DNA of 64,000 bases from Mugil cephalus (taxonomy: Eukaryota > Chordata > Actinopteri > Mugiliformes > Mugilidae). Under the pieces are notes generated by a model. The model was not told the DNA's origin. It saw only the letters and a list, made by a program, of their open reading frames with translations, and did not search any database. Where the stretch lies: contig NC_061771.1 of assembly GCF_022458985.1 (NCBI RefSeq), positions 26,466,001-26,530,000 of the forward strand. Reading direction: 5' to 3'. Both the position numbers and the translations under genes were made by a program. Of this stretch, positions 22,774 to 34,919 are shown piece by piece; the stretch's first letter is position 1; each line of letters opens with the position of its first letter.

Positions 22774-24142
22774 ATATATGGATAGTGTGTTATTTCGAGT
22801 TAAATCAGGCTTTAAAGGTCAGGACCACATCACATCACCAGAATAAGATAAGATAAACCGGACGTAATAGAGGAAACATAACAAGAATAAGGTAAGACAA
22901 GGTAGGTATAGAAAAAGTATAAAAAAAAATAAATAAATAAAATAAAATAAAAAAACTTCAACATATCGCATGCGGTTTAAAGTGCCTGACCAACTACGGT
23001 CAGACATACGTGATTTCGGGTGGGCATGTGCAGTATTGTGTAGCTCTTTCCAGTTATCGCACCCACAACCACATATTGTTGCACATATAAGGTGCTACTA
23101 CTGAAAGACAAACAAAAGCACTTTTCTCGTATTGAGTACTTTTTCGGGGCCATATATGCCAGAGAAGAGGAGCCGTCCCACTGGCATTTAACCCGTTCGG
23201 CTAAAACAATTCAACCCGTAGAAAGTCGTCACGATAAGCGGGTGATGGTGGTGGGGGGTTTGCTGCACCGCCTGTCAGGGTGGTCGTGCGTGGCAGGATT
23301 TGCATTTGCATCTTTGTGTTACCGCAGTGCCAGGCTCAGACTTAGCAGAAGCTGGATCAGCTCATTGGTCCTGCTCAGGACCTGCACGTTTGAAAAGTCA
23401 TTTACAGACTCTGAGTGAGGTTTAGACGCGTGTGGTTTTCAACCAGGCAGTTACCGAAGATCGAGGAAACGTTATCAGGTCAAATGCGGTCCGACCTCTG
23501 CATGAGCGCTGAGGGTAACTGCTCCATTAGTCACCAACATGAAGCGGCTTAATGTTGGCTAATAAGGAGCATGTTGACAAGAGTCTGAATCTGCACCTGG
23601 TCTAAATACGTGTTTTTCATGTATTGCAAATGCATGAAAATGAAAAAACACAGTTTTGCATTTGTATAAATCTGGGATTTTCTGTAAAGGGAATAACATT
23701 AATAACCATTTGGTGCTTTAATGCTGATTGGTTCCCAGACTAGAAGTTAAAAAAGTCTTGTTGCAAGTCTTCAGTGACTTTGAAATCGAGACTGGAGTCA
23801 TCAAAGACTTGAGAATCAAGTCTGACTTGAGTCTAGGAATAAGTTACCTCTCACAGGAAACAGAGTGTCTTTTAATTCTTTACATCAAGGAGCACGATCA
23901 ATTAATCTGTGAAATTGGCGTCGCCTTTCGGTTCCGTCTCATAATGTCAAACAGCAACTGTGCGCATGAATGAGTCGAGCGCTGCGCGCCGCACGACCAC
24001 TGAAACTAAGAAAGCCTGACTAAAAACGCGTTTTATACAGACGCCGTTTTCTCATAAAGACACGCAAATGTCCCAAACTCAATCCTGGCTGCTGCTTTTT
24101 TTCCGTGACCGGCAGTGACACACACACAGTAGCGGCACTCAC

Positions 24143-24190
24143 CTGTCGGTAACGCTGCGAGCTTGACTCTTTTATCCCATCTGATGTCCT
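24143..24190 (-). other. il2rb: possible non-coding 5' exon of il2rb
   Basis: On the minus strand a short segment is bounded by TTTGCTTCACAG on one side and the strong donor CCGACAG|gtgagt at 24143 on the other. It could be a 5' UTR exon joining to 22507. It contains ATGGGATAA, a two-codon upstream ORF. No coding evidence; only splice-site quality and position. Confidence 0.35.
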
Positions 24191-24360
24191 GTGAAGCAAA
24201 CATCAGAGGTTAGTTCTCCTCTCACTCCTCTCAACAACTAACTGCCAAACTATCCAGTGTCTAATGACGACAAGATCTTTTTACCACCAATGATGCCCTT
24301 TCTTCGTTTCTCATCACACCTCCTCCCAAGGGTTTGACTGGCAACTAATCTTCAAATCAG

Positions 24361-24364
<4 letters not shown>

Positions 24365-24400
<36 letters not shown>

Positions 24401-24419
24401 TGTGTGTGTGTGTGTGTGT

Positions 24420-24483
<64 letters not shown>
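24365..24483. repeat. long GT microsatellite upstream of il2rb
   Basis: About 119 bp of GT repeat with two interruptions (GGG near 24398, GG near 24421), some 180 bp upstream of the possible il2rb 5' exon. Confidence 0.95.
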
Positions 24484-24484
<1 letters not shown>

Positions 24485-24888
24485 TTGAGTACGTTAACAC
24501 TTCCTTTGACTGATAAACAGACACAATGAAAAAGTTGATGTACATTTCCACTCTCTGAGACTAAGCTGATAAATTTCTTAGAGATATTCTCGTTTGGGAT
24601 AAAAAAAAAAAAAAACAAACAAAAAAAACAAGAAGTTAAAGTCAACACTGTTTGTGATTAAAAAAAAAAGTGATAAAAAACATTAACGCAACATGTGATT
24701 GCTAAAAGGTGCAGAAACTGCTCCCGATGTGTGTGTTGAGTACACATCAAGTCAGATAATAAGTTGAATATAAATTAACTCTGGGTCACTACATCAATTT
24801 GGAATCAATGGATCGTTCAGCCGTGGACACAGCACAGACATAAAACACACGGACACTGGATACTTTAGCGTTAATGAGACGAATTACA

Positions 24889-25188
24889 CCGATCAACCAC
24901 AACATTAAAACCACTATCAGGAGAAGTAAGTAGCTTTGACCATCCTGAAAACTCTTGGACCCGCATCTGTGTGCATGTACCTAGAGTACAACAGGCCCCA
25001 TAACAATGACTCCCAGATAACAGCAGCCCAAATGTGACCTCCCCTCTAAAAAAACACCGTCCATCCTAATCACAGGACACCCTCTGAAGACCCGTGTCCA
25101 TTCTCCGATGACCAACAACTGTCGTACAAGGAAAAAACCTACGCAACATTAGGAAGGTGGTCATAATGTTATGCCTGATCGGTGCACA
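24889..25188. mobile_element. TIR element family A, complete copy
   Basis: Left end CACCGATCAACCACAACATT and right end AATGTTATGCCTGATCGGTG form imperfect inverted repeats. Internal blocks are shared with 17966-18263 and 49271-50167. Confidence 0.75.
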
Positions 25189-26410
25189 CGCCCAAACCCC
25201 TGCACGCCGCAGCCTGCGTTACGTGTTTGCAGTGTGCACGGCTTAGCATTTAACACGAATTTAACACAAATTAACTCCTGGTTTCCTCTGAGAATATTCA
25301 GCTGATGACTTTAAGATTCAGGCTTCTGCATCTGAACCCCCCCTGAACATTTAAACCCTGTCACAAACAGGATGAAAGGGAGTAGATTCTGTGGTGTGTG
25401 GTTATGACAGCCCATATAGAGCCGACCCACAAATCCAGTTTTCACTTTGCAGCAGCAGCAGCAGCACAGCACCCAACAACCTTATAAATATCTATTATTT
25501 GCACCAAAACTACCAGGCTTCTCTCCTTATATGCGTGTGATGGAAGCAGAGTTTTGGCAACTTAGATGGTTCGTTCGCCACATTACGCGTGGGAGGTCAC
25601 TAAATTAGTTCTGCTGCACGACAACAGCGCAAAGCATGAAGTCACAAAGACCGATCAAGTCAAGTTCTCCAAATGCTTGGACGCTGCATGCAAATGTACC
25701 AAAGAGAACAGGTGCACGCTGTCGTGCAAAGTGAAGTTTTGAGCTAATAACCATTTTGTGTGATCTTTTGCAGAGCTTTTTTTTTTTTTTTTTTCCATTT
25801 CCGTGCGCAGGGGAAAGAACACGTTCTTGTGGTTTCTCCGGTCACCTGTTTATGAGGTTTAATAAAGGTCAAAATGTTTTCTTTCTTTTGTCTGAGAAGC
25901 TCAAATGTTCCATTTTTTTCTTTTTTTTTTTTTTTTTTACAGGTGCCCTTTCTGCTAATGCCTTTTCTTAAAATAGCTTTTATCAGATTGCCTGTTAATT
26001 TATCTTCGCAATGACTACATGCAATGATTACAGAGAGAAGTGTACATTTCCTCGCATAAGAATTAAAGGAAAAGAGGAAATTAACCGATGACATGTTAAA
26101 CGCAAACGTCTTTATCTGGGTGTTAAACATGTCACCAGGAAGTCAGCGCTCGTGGAAAAAAAAAAACAAAAAAGGTGATACAACCGGAGAGGAGACGTAA
26201 ATAGACCCTTATAACTCACAGCTCAGAGTCGGATGCGACAGTCTCACATCAGTGGTGCTATAACGGTGCATTATGCTAAACATTAGGTGCCACAATTAAA
26301 GACACTTGAACCTATTAACAGACATGTATTTGCAGTTTCTAATGACAGTGGCATCGTGTGGAATCGTTACGGAGACTAAAGCCAGGAGTTAAAAGGATCC
26401 AGCAGGTTCA

Positions 26411-27199
26411 TACGCCGATCAGCCGCAACATTATGACCACTGACAGGAGAAGTAAATCAGGGATTCTCAACAGGGGGGAAGGGTAGGGGTGGGGGGGGGG
26501 GGGGGGGGTCTGTGGTGTAATTGCAAAGGGTCCATGAAAATAAAACATCCTTTGAAAAAGATCATATGTCATTTATAGTAATAGGATTATTATGTTTCAC
26601 AACAGTAATTTATTATATTTTATTAAGCAATCTCGCTCCTGGTTGAATTGTTCAAAGTCACTGCATGACGCAAATTATGAGGCCCCTACAGTTTTAATGG
26701 GCTTACGCCATTCATTTCTTAGTAATGCTCTTATCGTGAAACATCTGCTGTGGGGAAATGGTTGCGCGTTCAGGTTAGCACTTGACATTAGGTTAATGCT
26801 ACAGGACACAATGAAGAAGTTGTTGTACATTTCCAGTCTCTAACCCCTCCCCTCACCGAACCACCCTCGCAGCAGGATGCAGCCTGACATAGATGCAAAC
26901 ACAAAAACAGTTTACGAACAACTTTTAAAAAAAAAAACGACATGAAAAACAGCTCCTGTGTTGTTGTTTGTGTTGACCTGTGATTTACTAGAACCCAAAC
27001 TGATCAAGTATCTGTGGGATAATCAAACAGAGGCCCCTCCCCACAGTCCATAGGACCCCCCCACCCCAAAGAACACTAACAACCACAGGACACCCTCAGA
27101 AGGCCCACGTCCATCCTCTCATGAGTTATAGCTGGAGGCACAAGGGAGACGTGCACAATGTCAGGAAGGGCGGTCATAATGTTATGCCTGATTGGTGTG
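26411..27199. mobile_element. TIR element family A interrupted by another repeat
   Basis: Left end TACGCCGATCAGCCGCAACA at 26411 and right end AATGTTATGCCTGATTGGTG ending near 27199. The usual subterminal sequence stops at about 26460, where a different repeat begins (GGGATTCTCAACAGG, a G-run of about 20, then GGGTCCATGAAAATAAAAC), and family A resumes near 26875 (GCAGCCTGACATAGATGC). The inner repeat resembles the start of the element at 55487. Confidence 0.6.
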
Positions 27200-28157
27200 T
27201 TCCCCACAATCTCCGCTTTCTGAACTACTGCTGAACTACTGCTCACAGTGCGTCCTGTGTAGAAATCGTATCTGTTCTACCTGATCTATGAAGATTATCG
27301 TGTTGTGTGATTATCTCCTGCTGAAACAAAGCCCAGAATGTTTGATGTGGTTGTGTAATTGTTGTGACGCTGTAGCTGCCTGAAAGCTGGCTGTGATTGA
27401 TGCGCCGTTTTCAGCCACTTCAACTCAAAGTGAGTTCGGTTTCTGTGAGAACCCGACTGACTCATCCCGTGACCTAGGGGTCCGACTGCTGGAAACACTG
27501 CGGGGCTCAACGCCTCACCAACGCCGCCGACCGATACGAAACCAAGTCACTGGTTTTTTGACAGATATTTGTACCCTACGTGTTGTAAAGAAACTATTTA
27601 TATTCAGTTTATTATTTACTCGTTTGTCTGGTGGGTGTAAGGGGGAGAGTGGTGACATAATCTGAACAAACCAAGAAAGGAACGTATAGGACAAGACACC
27701 GCCAAGGTGCATTTTGGTTTAGGATCTCGCTAATGACTAAGCTGAACACTGCATGCAAGTGGCATCTCTGGCCTGTTCACACCAAAATGTGTTTTAGGTG
27801 AGAAGATATGAAAAAAAAAAAACTTTTGGTGCAAACTGATGCAAGAAAAACACTGAGATCTGCACCTCGCTCACTTCGCTCTACAAAACAAGACAACTAG
27901 CACTGTGTGTGTTCAACAGTAGAATAAACTTGTTAATCAGTGAATAAATCTAAGATCATGTGTGATTTAGTTATTAGCCATGTGTTCACGTGGACGTGTG
28001 CACAGGTATATTATCATAATGCCCTTCCCTTGGTTGCACATGGACGCCATTTGCACATAGATGAACTGGGAAGAGATGCATTCTAATGCCAGCAGTCCAC
28101 CTGTGTTCGCGATCGCCCAATATGCATGTTAATGACAGATAAGAACAATATAGGCCC

Positions 28158-28199
28158 CCCACACACACACACACACACAGCACACACACACACACACAA
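28158..28199. repeat. AC microsatellite
   Basis: About 19 AC units with one GC interruption. Confidence 0.9.
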
Positions 28200-29205
28200 G
28201 AGCAGCAAGTGCTGGTGGTAAAAACTAATTTCACTTCCTTTAACTTCCCCGGCGAAGAACGACAGTAAACCTACAAATCTCCCTCATGCATGAAGCACCG
28301 ACACTTATTCTTCGAGGCTGTGCTTTCCCCCGTCATGACATCAGAGTTTGACGTGGATTTCAAAGAAGGTTGCTGTGCCTCTTGAGGTTATCACATTTTT
28401 ATAGTCGCGAGTTCGCCATGACCTGTTTCAAAGTCTGGGCGGTCACCAGATTTCCCCGGCATGTTCACGTAAGCCCTGTGCAAAGTGACTCAGTTCAGGC
28501 CACATAACGTGATTAGCCACTGACAGTGGGGAAAAAACTGCTTTAAGTCAGACTAACTTATCAAGAGCTTGTTTCTAGTCTCACATTTTCAGGTACTGTC
28601 TCAAATGTCTACTCCCTAACCTTTTCTCCATATGTATCGCACTTTTGATATGCGGAGTTCCCCTAATGTGCTCCAACCAGACGAGAAAAAATTTTAAAAA
28701 AGCTGACATTTCTCTCACTCTGTTCGTACTCACTCTCTCGGTTTCCTCTCTCTGTAGTTTGTGGTTGTTTACTTGCCTTTGCCTCCGAAACAGACACACA
28801 AACCACAACCTCAACCCCAATTCTATTCCCAGAAAGGTATTTTATTTCCCCAATAGTAGAAAAGTCGATTTACTCTCCAGGAAGTCGACATTTCCTTCCC
28901 TGCACGTTGGTTAATTTGTATTATAGTTATTATTATTATTATTATTACTTCTTAATAAAACAATAACCTTTAACAGATTGAAAATAAATGTTAAACCTGC
29001 CATGATTAAGATAAAAGATGGATGTAATGTTTGAGACTGAAAAATGAAGACGAATCATTAAAGTGCCTTTAAAACCTGTGCTTATTCTAGTAAACATCCG
29101 GGGACGACTCTCCTGGTCGAAAAGTAATCGACACTGCTACCGATTTACTACTACTATGTCCATTATTTTTGGCTGCAGCCGTACTCAGCTGATAATCTCT
29201 GCTTC

Positions 29206-29480
29206 CACCGATCAGCCACAACATTAAAACCACCTAATTAAAACCAGGAGACGCAAACAACGTCAACCGACTCGTGACAGTTTTGGACTTGACATTTAGG
29301 TGGAAGTTACTTAGACATTTACCACCCACATAGGCACCAGAGCAGCCACCTCCACATCAGAGCAATGACACATCCTGTCAACACACACCCAAAACATCAG
29401 TAAGTGTCAGACACCACAGGACACCGGACAAAGTCTGATGTCCATTCTCTGATGAGTCACATCTGGTTTGGAGGAGGCCT
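29206..29480. mobile_element. TIR element family A, one clear end
   Basis: Starts CACCGATCAGCCACAACATT and keeps GGACTTGACATTTAGGTGGA and CTCTGATGAGTCACATCTGG. It abuts the family B copy at 29488. Confidence 0.65.
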
Positions 29481-29487
29481 AAACTAT

Positions 29488-29990
29488 AAGTTTACATGCA
29501 CGTCAACAACAACAAAAAAATAATTATTGCCTTAATCAGACTTTAACTGCACAACTTAAGTGAACGTAAACACATCACTCCAACTAAAACTTCTCTTTAT
29601 CCGATTAAAACGCCTAGATAATGCGATTGGAAATCTATTTTCTCCAGCATGTATACTCCTTAATTGGACTTTAACTGGACAACATGTGTGCACCACAGCT
29701 GCTGCGCTGGCGTGTGACCCTAGAACAAAAGCCTCCAAGAAAGCTGATCACAGATGAAGAAGAAGGTAAACAGAGGCGGCAGAAGAACCACCTGAGGGAT
29801 GTCGCACCATAGCGCACCATTATCTGCACCATTATCTGCACCATAAGTAGCACGAACATCACGTAGGAGATTAAAATAGCTGCGCTATTATCCATCCGGT
29901 TGTTATTTGAAACGCCGGTCTGCCACACGAACGACTCGTGTTTATTATAAGCATTAACCTGCTGACAAGACACATGTCAGCAGGTCGTAG
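29488..29990. mobile_element. dispersed element family B, copy 2
   Basis: Begins AAGTTTACATGCACGTC and shares ATTGCCTTAATCAG, TCTTTATCCGATTAAAACG and GCTGCGCTGGCGTGTG with copy 1. No coding capacity. Confidence 0.55.
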
Positions 29991-32297
29991 TGTGGCGGAG
30001 AAGGATGACCAAGCCAACTATCGGTGATGGCCACTTAGCACGAGTTGGTAATGGTTTGTTGGTAATCAACCAAACGGAGGCCGGATACGGTTGTGACATT
30101 ACCTTGGTTTGTCTCACCTAAGGGATTAACTCAACAGTGATCAATTAGCCTCCCACGCTAGAGGCCTCTGCATGCCCCCACACAGAAATAACAGCAGAGA
30201 TACAGAAATACATAATACACAGAGGGGTTCATGCATGACAAGTCTGTTCAAGAAGCAGTGTAAGAGGAGTTCAATGGAAACAGGAAACAGGATATGAGGG
30301 CTATATGGAGTAAGTTTACACATGGCTGTGTAACACACTTCTCCCTTTTTTCTTCTCTGGGTGTCGTCAAGATGATGATTGAAGCTTGAGTTTACTGTCT
30401 GGTGTTAGTCCGACGTTGGTATGGAAACAAAGAAGTAGCTTCTATTTGTAGCTGGATGCAGCTCGGTTTAAGGTGGGAGACATGAAACTTTCCACACCAT
30501 TCATGGAGGATGGAGTAAACACTAGTGGCACTTATGCATATATACATATATACTGGATATTGTCCTGTTTTTTTTGTTCCTAAGAAGTGTCTTAGTGCCT
30601 TAAATTGCATTCTCCGGGACAAATAAACTTCTCCGCATCTGAATCTGAATTAGCATGAGCGTTAGCATTACCCAATGAAGCAGCAGCAGTTTTGGCTGAA
30701 GATAGGAATAAATGTGTGGGCTTGTCAGTGCATTCAATCTACATCTACTTGATAAACTTATGGCGTGTAACTGGCAATACAGTGAGGTTTTTTTTTGTCA
30801 CTTACTGGATTGCAAGTTCAAATGTGGGCGTTTGAGTGTGGACAGCTGTGATATGGGTTACCTTAAAAGTTGTCACATGCATGAACATTAAAGGTCAAGA
30901 TCACAGCCTGTCTAGCAAGCAGATGTGTGCATGTACGAGCCACTGATAAACTAATGCAAAAAAAAAAAAAATCTATTTTCTTCTCCTTTTCTGTCTGTTT
31001 GCCTCTATCTCCTCACACCTCCACGCTGTTTTTTCTCTCTTTTTCCACCTTCCCACATAAACCACATTTTTCGTTTTCAAACACCTTCCCCCTACACATA
31101 TAGCTACCTTTTCTTTTACCATGAGCACTATTGACATGAGTCAGAAGCCTGTCTCAAGCATTTTTTTTTTTTTTTAATGTTTCACGGCATAAAACATTAT
31201 CTTTTTAAACAGTTCAAGACCTTATCCTTAAGATTATGGAGTAAACCAAGGGTGGTGATACAGGGTAATGTATTATTCATTTTAAGAGGGTTTTCCTGGC
31301 AGCTGCACCAAACCCCCTCCAAAAAACTTTCCCAGAACGTGTTGTCACGTTTCATTAGAAGCTTTGGAGGTGTGAGAGACAGTTAAAATGAAAAAAAAAA
31401 AGAAATAAAATAATTTCTAAGAACTCACTACACTTTAAAAGTTTATCAAAATTTAAATTTCTTTTTCGACATCACATCAACTGATATCATCACCAACACA
31501 GTAACACACGAATGACCTGAAAAGCTCTGTCGTCTCTTCCCTCATAATTATCACTTCCTGGGATCTTTGTTCTCACCACAGACGCTGAAAAAAGATGCTG
31601 AAGCTGTTGCAGATGGAAGCCGATAACTCAAATTAATTCAGATAAGAACTTACCTGCCAAGAAGGAGTCGTTTTCACCACCTCAGCTCAAACGCTACTGA
31701 TGATCCATTTTCAGAGTCATTCAGACTGTTTGAGGGGAAACGTCTGCTTCCCTTCAAACAGGTAACTATCTCTTCTCAGTATCTCTGGTGACGTCTAGGT
31801 GACTAAAGCATTAAGAAAAAAAAAATGCGGTTGATGTGGCCTTCCATGTTTCAGCAAGTGTAAAGCAGCAGAGCAGCGGTGGAAACCCCTTTATTTTCTC
31901 TCTCTCTCTCTCTCTCCCTCTCTCTGTGGCCTGCTTTCCGTTGTCTTTTTACTTCTGTGTGTGTTCGTTCACGTTCAGCACTTCATCCCCGAGAAGCAGA
32001 AGGCTGTGTTTCGATTATTTGTTGCCTTGTAACCGTGACATGTGATGGGAAGTGACAGCCCGTGGGCATTTCCCAAACAGTGAAGACTAGAAATGCAGTG
32101 AAAGCATTGAAATAAACGCAATTAAAACTGAATAGTCCTTACATTGATATGTGTATATTTTACCATTTTAAATTATGAATCTTTTTTTATGTTTATCTTA
32201 ACCCTGGAACCCTGTTATATATATAATCTTTCAATCAACTTCACTCCTAATCAGAAATACCAGGCATGTGAGATGAGAGAGAGGAGGTAGAGTATGT

Positions 32298-32335
32298 AGC
32301 TTAGCTTAGCTTAGCTTAGCTTAGCTTAGCTTAGC
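32298..32335. repeat. AGCTT/TAGCT pentanucleotide array
   Basis: Seven to eight tandem copies of a 5-bp TAGCT unit. The unit also occurs singly inside the fish repeat at 34519-34650 (GCTAGCTTAGCTTAGCAC), so the array may be an expansion of that repeat's end. Confidence 0.85.
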
Positions 32336-33154
32336 ATAAAAGCTGAAAGCAGGACACAGTGTTTATGAAGGGGAATAAGATTTGCCTTCTAGGATCTCTA
32401 GGAGATTACATTATTGTATGTGACTATATTACACCGTGGAGTTCATTGATAATCTGATAGCATGAGGTAGCAACAGTTGCTAATGTGCACTAACTGACAC
32501 GTCTCATTCATTCATTCATTCAGTTTCTGTGATCGTTTGTCCTCTGGAGGTTCGCGAGAGGTCGGTCTCTCGCAGTGCGACAGATACACTCCCAATCCAG
32601 CATCAACAATGAACCTAAATGTGTTTGGACGGTGAATACGAGGAAGCTGGAGTACCCGAAGGACCAGGAAAGAAATTCTGGAAACCGAAATGACGCGACT
32701 CAATTCAGTTGCAGTCACGTGTAAAACCCAGGACGTTCCGTACTAAAATCAACCTTCAAATTTCACGCCACAAGCATTTATAACTTCACCTTTTCCGAGA
32801 ATGAGGAAAAGCCCACTTCTGCTCTGGCGACAGCTTCTCTCACGTCTCTGGTTCTAAATTATGTGACAAGCCTTTTACGACCCGAGCATGTCAACGTTTA
32901 CGTTTCAGTCACAAAAGAAGTTCCCTGATCCGTAATGAAAAAGGCTCTTTGACCTAATTTATTTAATCACCAAATAGATAAATATCTCCAGAAATGCAGA
33001 GGCTGCTGAGAAAACTACACTGTGAGCTCCTGCTGCAGCTGTAATTAAAGCTCTGATGTGATTCTCTGCTGCCCTCAAGTGGAATCAGGTGATGAATCGT
33101 GGCCAAAACAACTTTTTACAATTTCAACTTAAAATACTTAAAGGCAGCTTTAAA

Positions 33155-33245
33155 CAGCAATGTATTTATAGACACAACGTTTCAAAAAAGACAGCTGGAA
33201 ACATTACAACTGTACATGTGCTGTGGTGTCATTGTCATTAATGAA

Positions 33246-33292
<47 letters not shown>

Positions 33293-33345
33293 AAACCAAC
33301 TAGAGACTTTTTCCTTGTAAACTGTCGACAACAACCAGCTCACAC
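33155..33345. repeat. tandem duplication, unit 1
   Basis: 191-bp unit beginning CAGCAATGTATTTATAGACA, with an internal AC array (33249-33284) and ending CAACAACCAGCTCACAC. Unit 2 follows immediately. Confidence 0.9.
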
Positions 33346-33435
33346 CAGCAATGTATTTATAGACACAACACTTCAAAAAAGACAGCTGGAAACATTACAA
33401 CTGTACATGTGCTGTGGTGTCATTATCATTAATCA

Positions 33436-33506
<71 letters not shown>

Positions 33507-33556
33507 CCAACTAGAGACTTTTTCCTTGTAAATTATCGACAACAACCAGCTCACAC
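33346..33556. repeat. tandem duplication, unit 2
   Basis: 211-bp unit almost identical to unit 1 outside the microsatellite. Its AC array is followed by a longer TA array (about 33473-33504), which explains the extra length. Confidence 0.9.
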
Positions 33557-34518
33557 CATGTTCACAGCGAGATAACAAATAATTTCTCTATCAGACGGAC
33601 ACACTCACTAGTGAAGGGATGGGACAAGACGGCAACTCCCTCAGGCTCAAGCAGCAGAGACGAAGACAATCTATGCGACCTCCTTTCGCGCTGTCCGTCA
33701 CTTCAGTGAATCAGAATAATAGTGTTTCTCTGGTACAAGTGGCTCTAAGCAGAGGTGGATTTTTTTCTCTTTGAGTTTCACTTCCCTCCCACACGCGAAA
33801 CTATACGTTCCTTTAATGGGAAACAGTCGCTTGACTGCTGATGTATTTACAGCCACTCGTTACCTGCTTTATTGCCGATACCTTCGTTGTGTGTCGCAGT
33901 ATAAGCTGATTTTGGTGCCAGTGGGTTGCAGTTTATTGCACTTTGTGAAGGCAAAGCTCTGATTTTAGGAAGTTTATCCCGTTTCGTTTGGGATTTGGTG
34001 CACTTCCCTATTCTCACTGTAGACTTCTGGCCATTCGACATTAAAAACTAAAAAACTGAAGTTACAAGGTTTCAATTGAAGTAAAGAAAACACTTAGTTA
34101 GTAGTTAAAATCAATATTTTAGTCTCCACAGGAAAACAACAACAAAACTAATTACGTTTTTTTTAAATAGATACACATCGATCATTATGACCACCTGTTT
34201 AATATTTGATTCTAACATTTTACTTTATAATGACTAATAATTTTAAAAAGAGAACAGTAAATACACTGTGTGTGTGTGTGTGTGTAACTGTGAAGTTAGC
34301 GTGTTCAGTATTCTGCTTAGAAGTCAAAAATCCAATGGTCAAACCACACTTTTCAGCTCAACTAGACTTTCACTTTTCATTGCAAAATATTCATTAAAGC
34401 TGTGAACAAACCTTGTCCTGTCTTAAAAGCTGGAGACCGGTTTAGACCAGTGTTCTCCGTCTCCGTGAAGTCATTCAACATCTGTAATAAAGGAACGGCT
34501 CCTGAGCCACGTACTGAT

Positions 34519-34650
34519 GGTAAAGGAATAGTTTGACACAGTGTAAAATTAGTTTATTAGCTTATTTTCTGCTGAGAGCTGGACGAGAAGAAGATTGACA
34601 CCACTCTAGACGCACGCTAGCTTAGCTTAGCACAAAGACTGAAGGCAGCT
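34519..34650. repeat. dispersed teleost repeat
   Basis: Contains GGAATAGTTTGACA, GAGAAGAAGATTGACACCAC and TAGCTTAGCTTAGCACAAAG, a combination I recall from many fish genomes as an interspersed non-coding repeat. The class is uncertain. Confidence 0.5.
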
Positions 34651-34726
34651 AATCTTTAACTTGTTGTTCAACGTATTCACACACAGGTAATACATGAAAG
34701 GTAAATCAGAGGTACTGTCTGGCCTA

Positions 34727-34750
34727 TTTATTTTTTATTTTATTTATTTG
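34727..34750 (-). terminator. mpst: possible mpst polyadenylation signals
   Basis: On the minus strand this stretch contains overlapping AATAAA hexamers about 170-190 nt beyond the mpst stop codon. No experimental support. Confidence 0.4.
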
Positions 34751-34919
34751 TACTGGCAGGACTAGCTGTGTCTTCTTCTTCCTCTTCAAGTCTTTGTGCT
34801 TATCTTAGCTAACTTGGTGCTAGCTGTTCCTGTTCCTATTCCTCTGAACTTTGTTGCACCCTTTCCCCCCGTTCCAAAGCAGGAAGTTCTCTTCTTTTTT
34901 TGTCCAAACCCCGGACCAA

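Larger units (their letters stand above)
24191..34919. other. gene-poor region between il2rb and mpst
   Basis: About 10.7 kb in which no conserved exon was recognised on either strand. Open frames here are short, and several are microsatellite translations. Contents listed separately: family A elements (24889-25188, 26411-27199, 29206-29480), a family B element (29488-29990), microsatellites, an AGCTT array (32298-32335), a 191/211-bp tandem duplication (33155-33556) and a teleost dispersed repeat (34519-34650). Confidence 0.65.

Noticed and set aside
24352-24648. Open frames translating to Thr-His repeats
   Set aside because: Pure products of the GT microsatellite.
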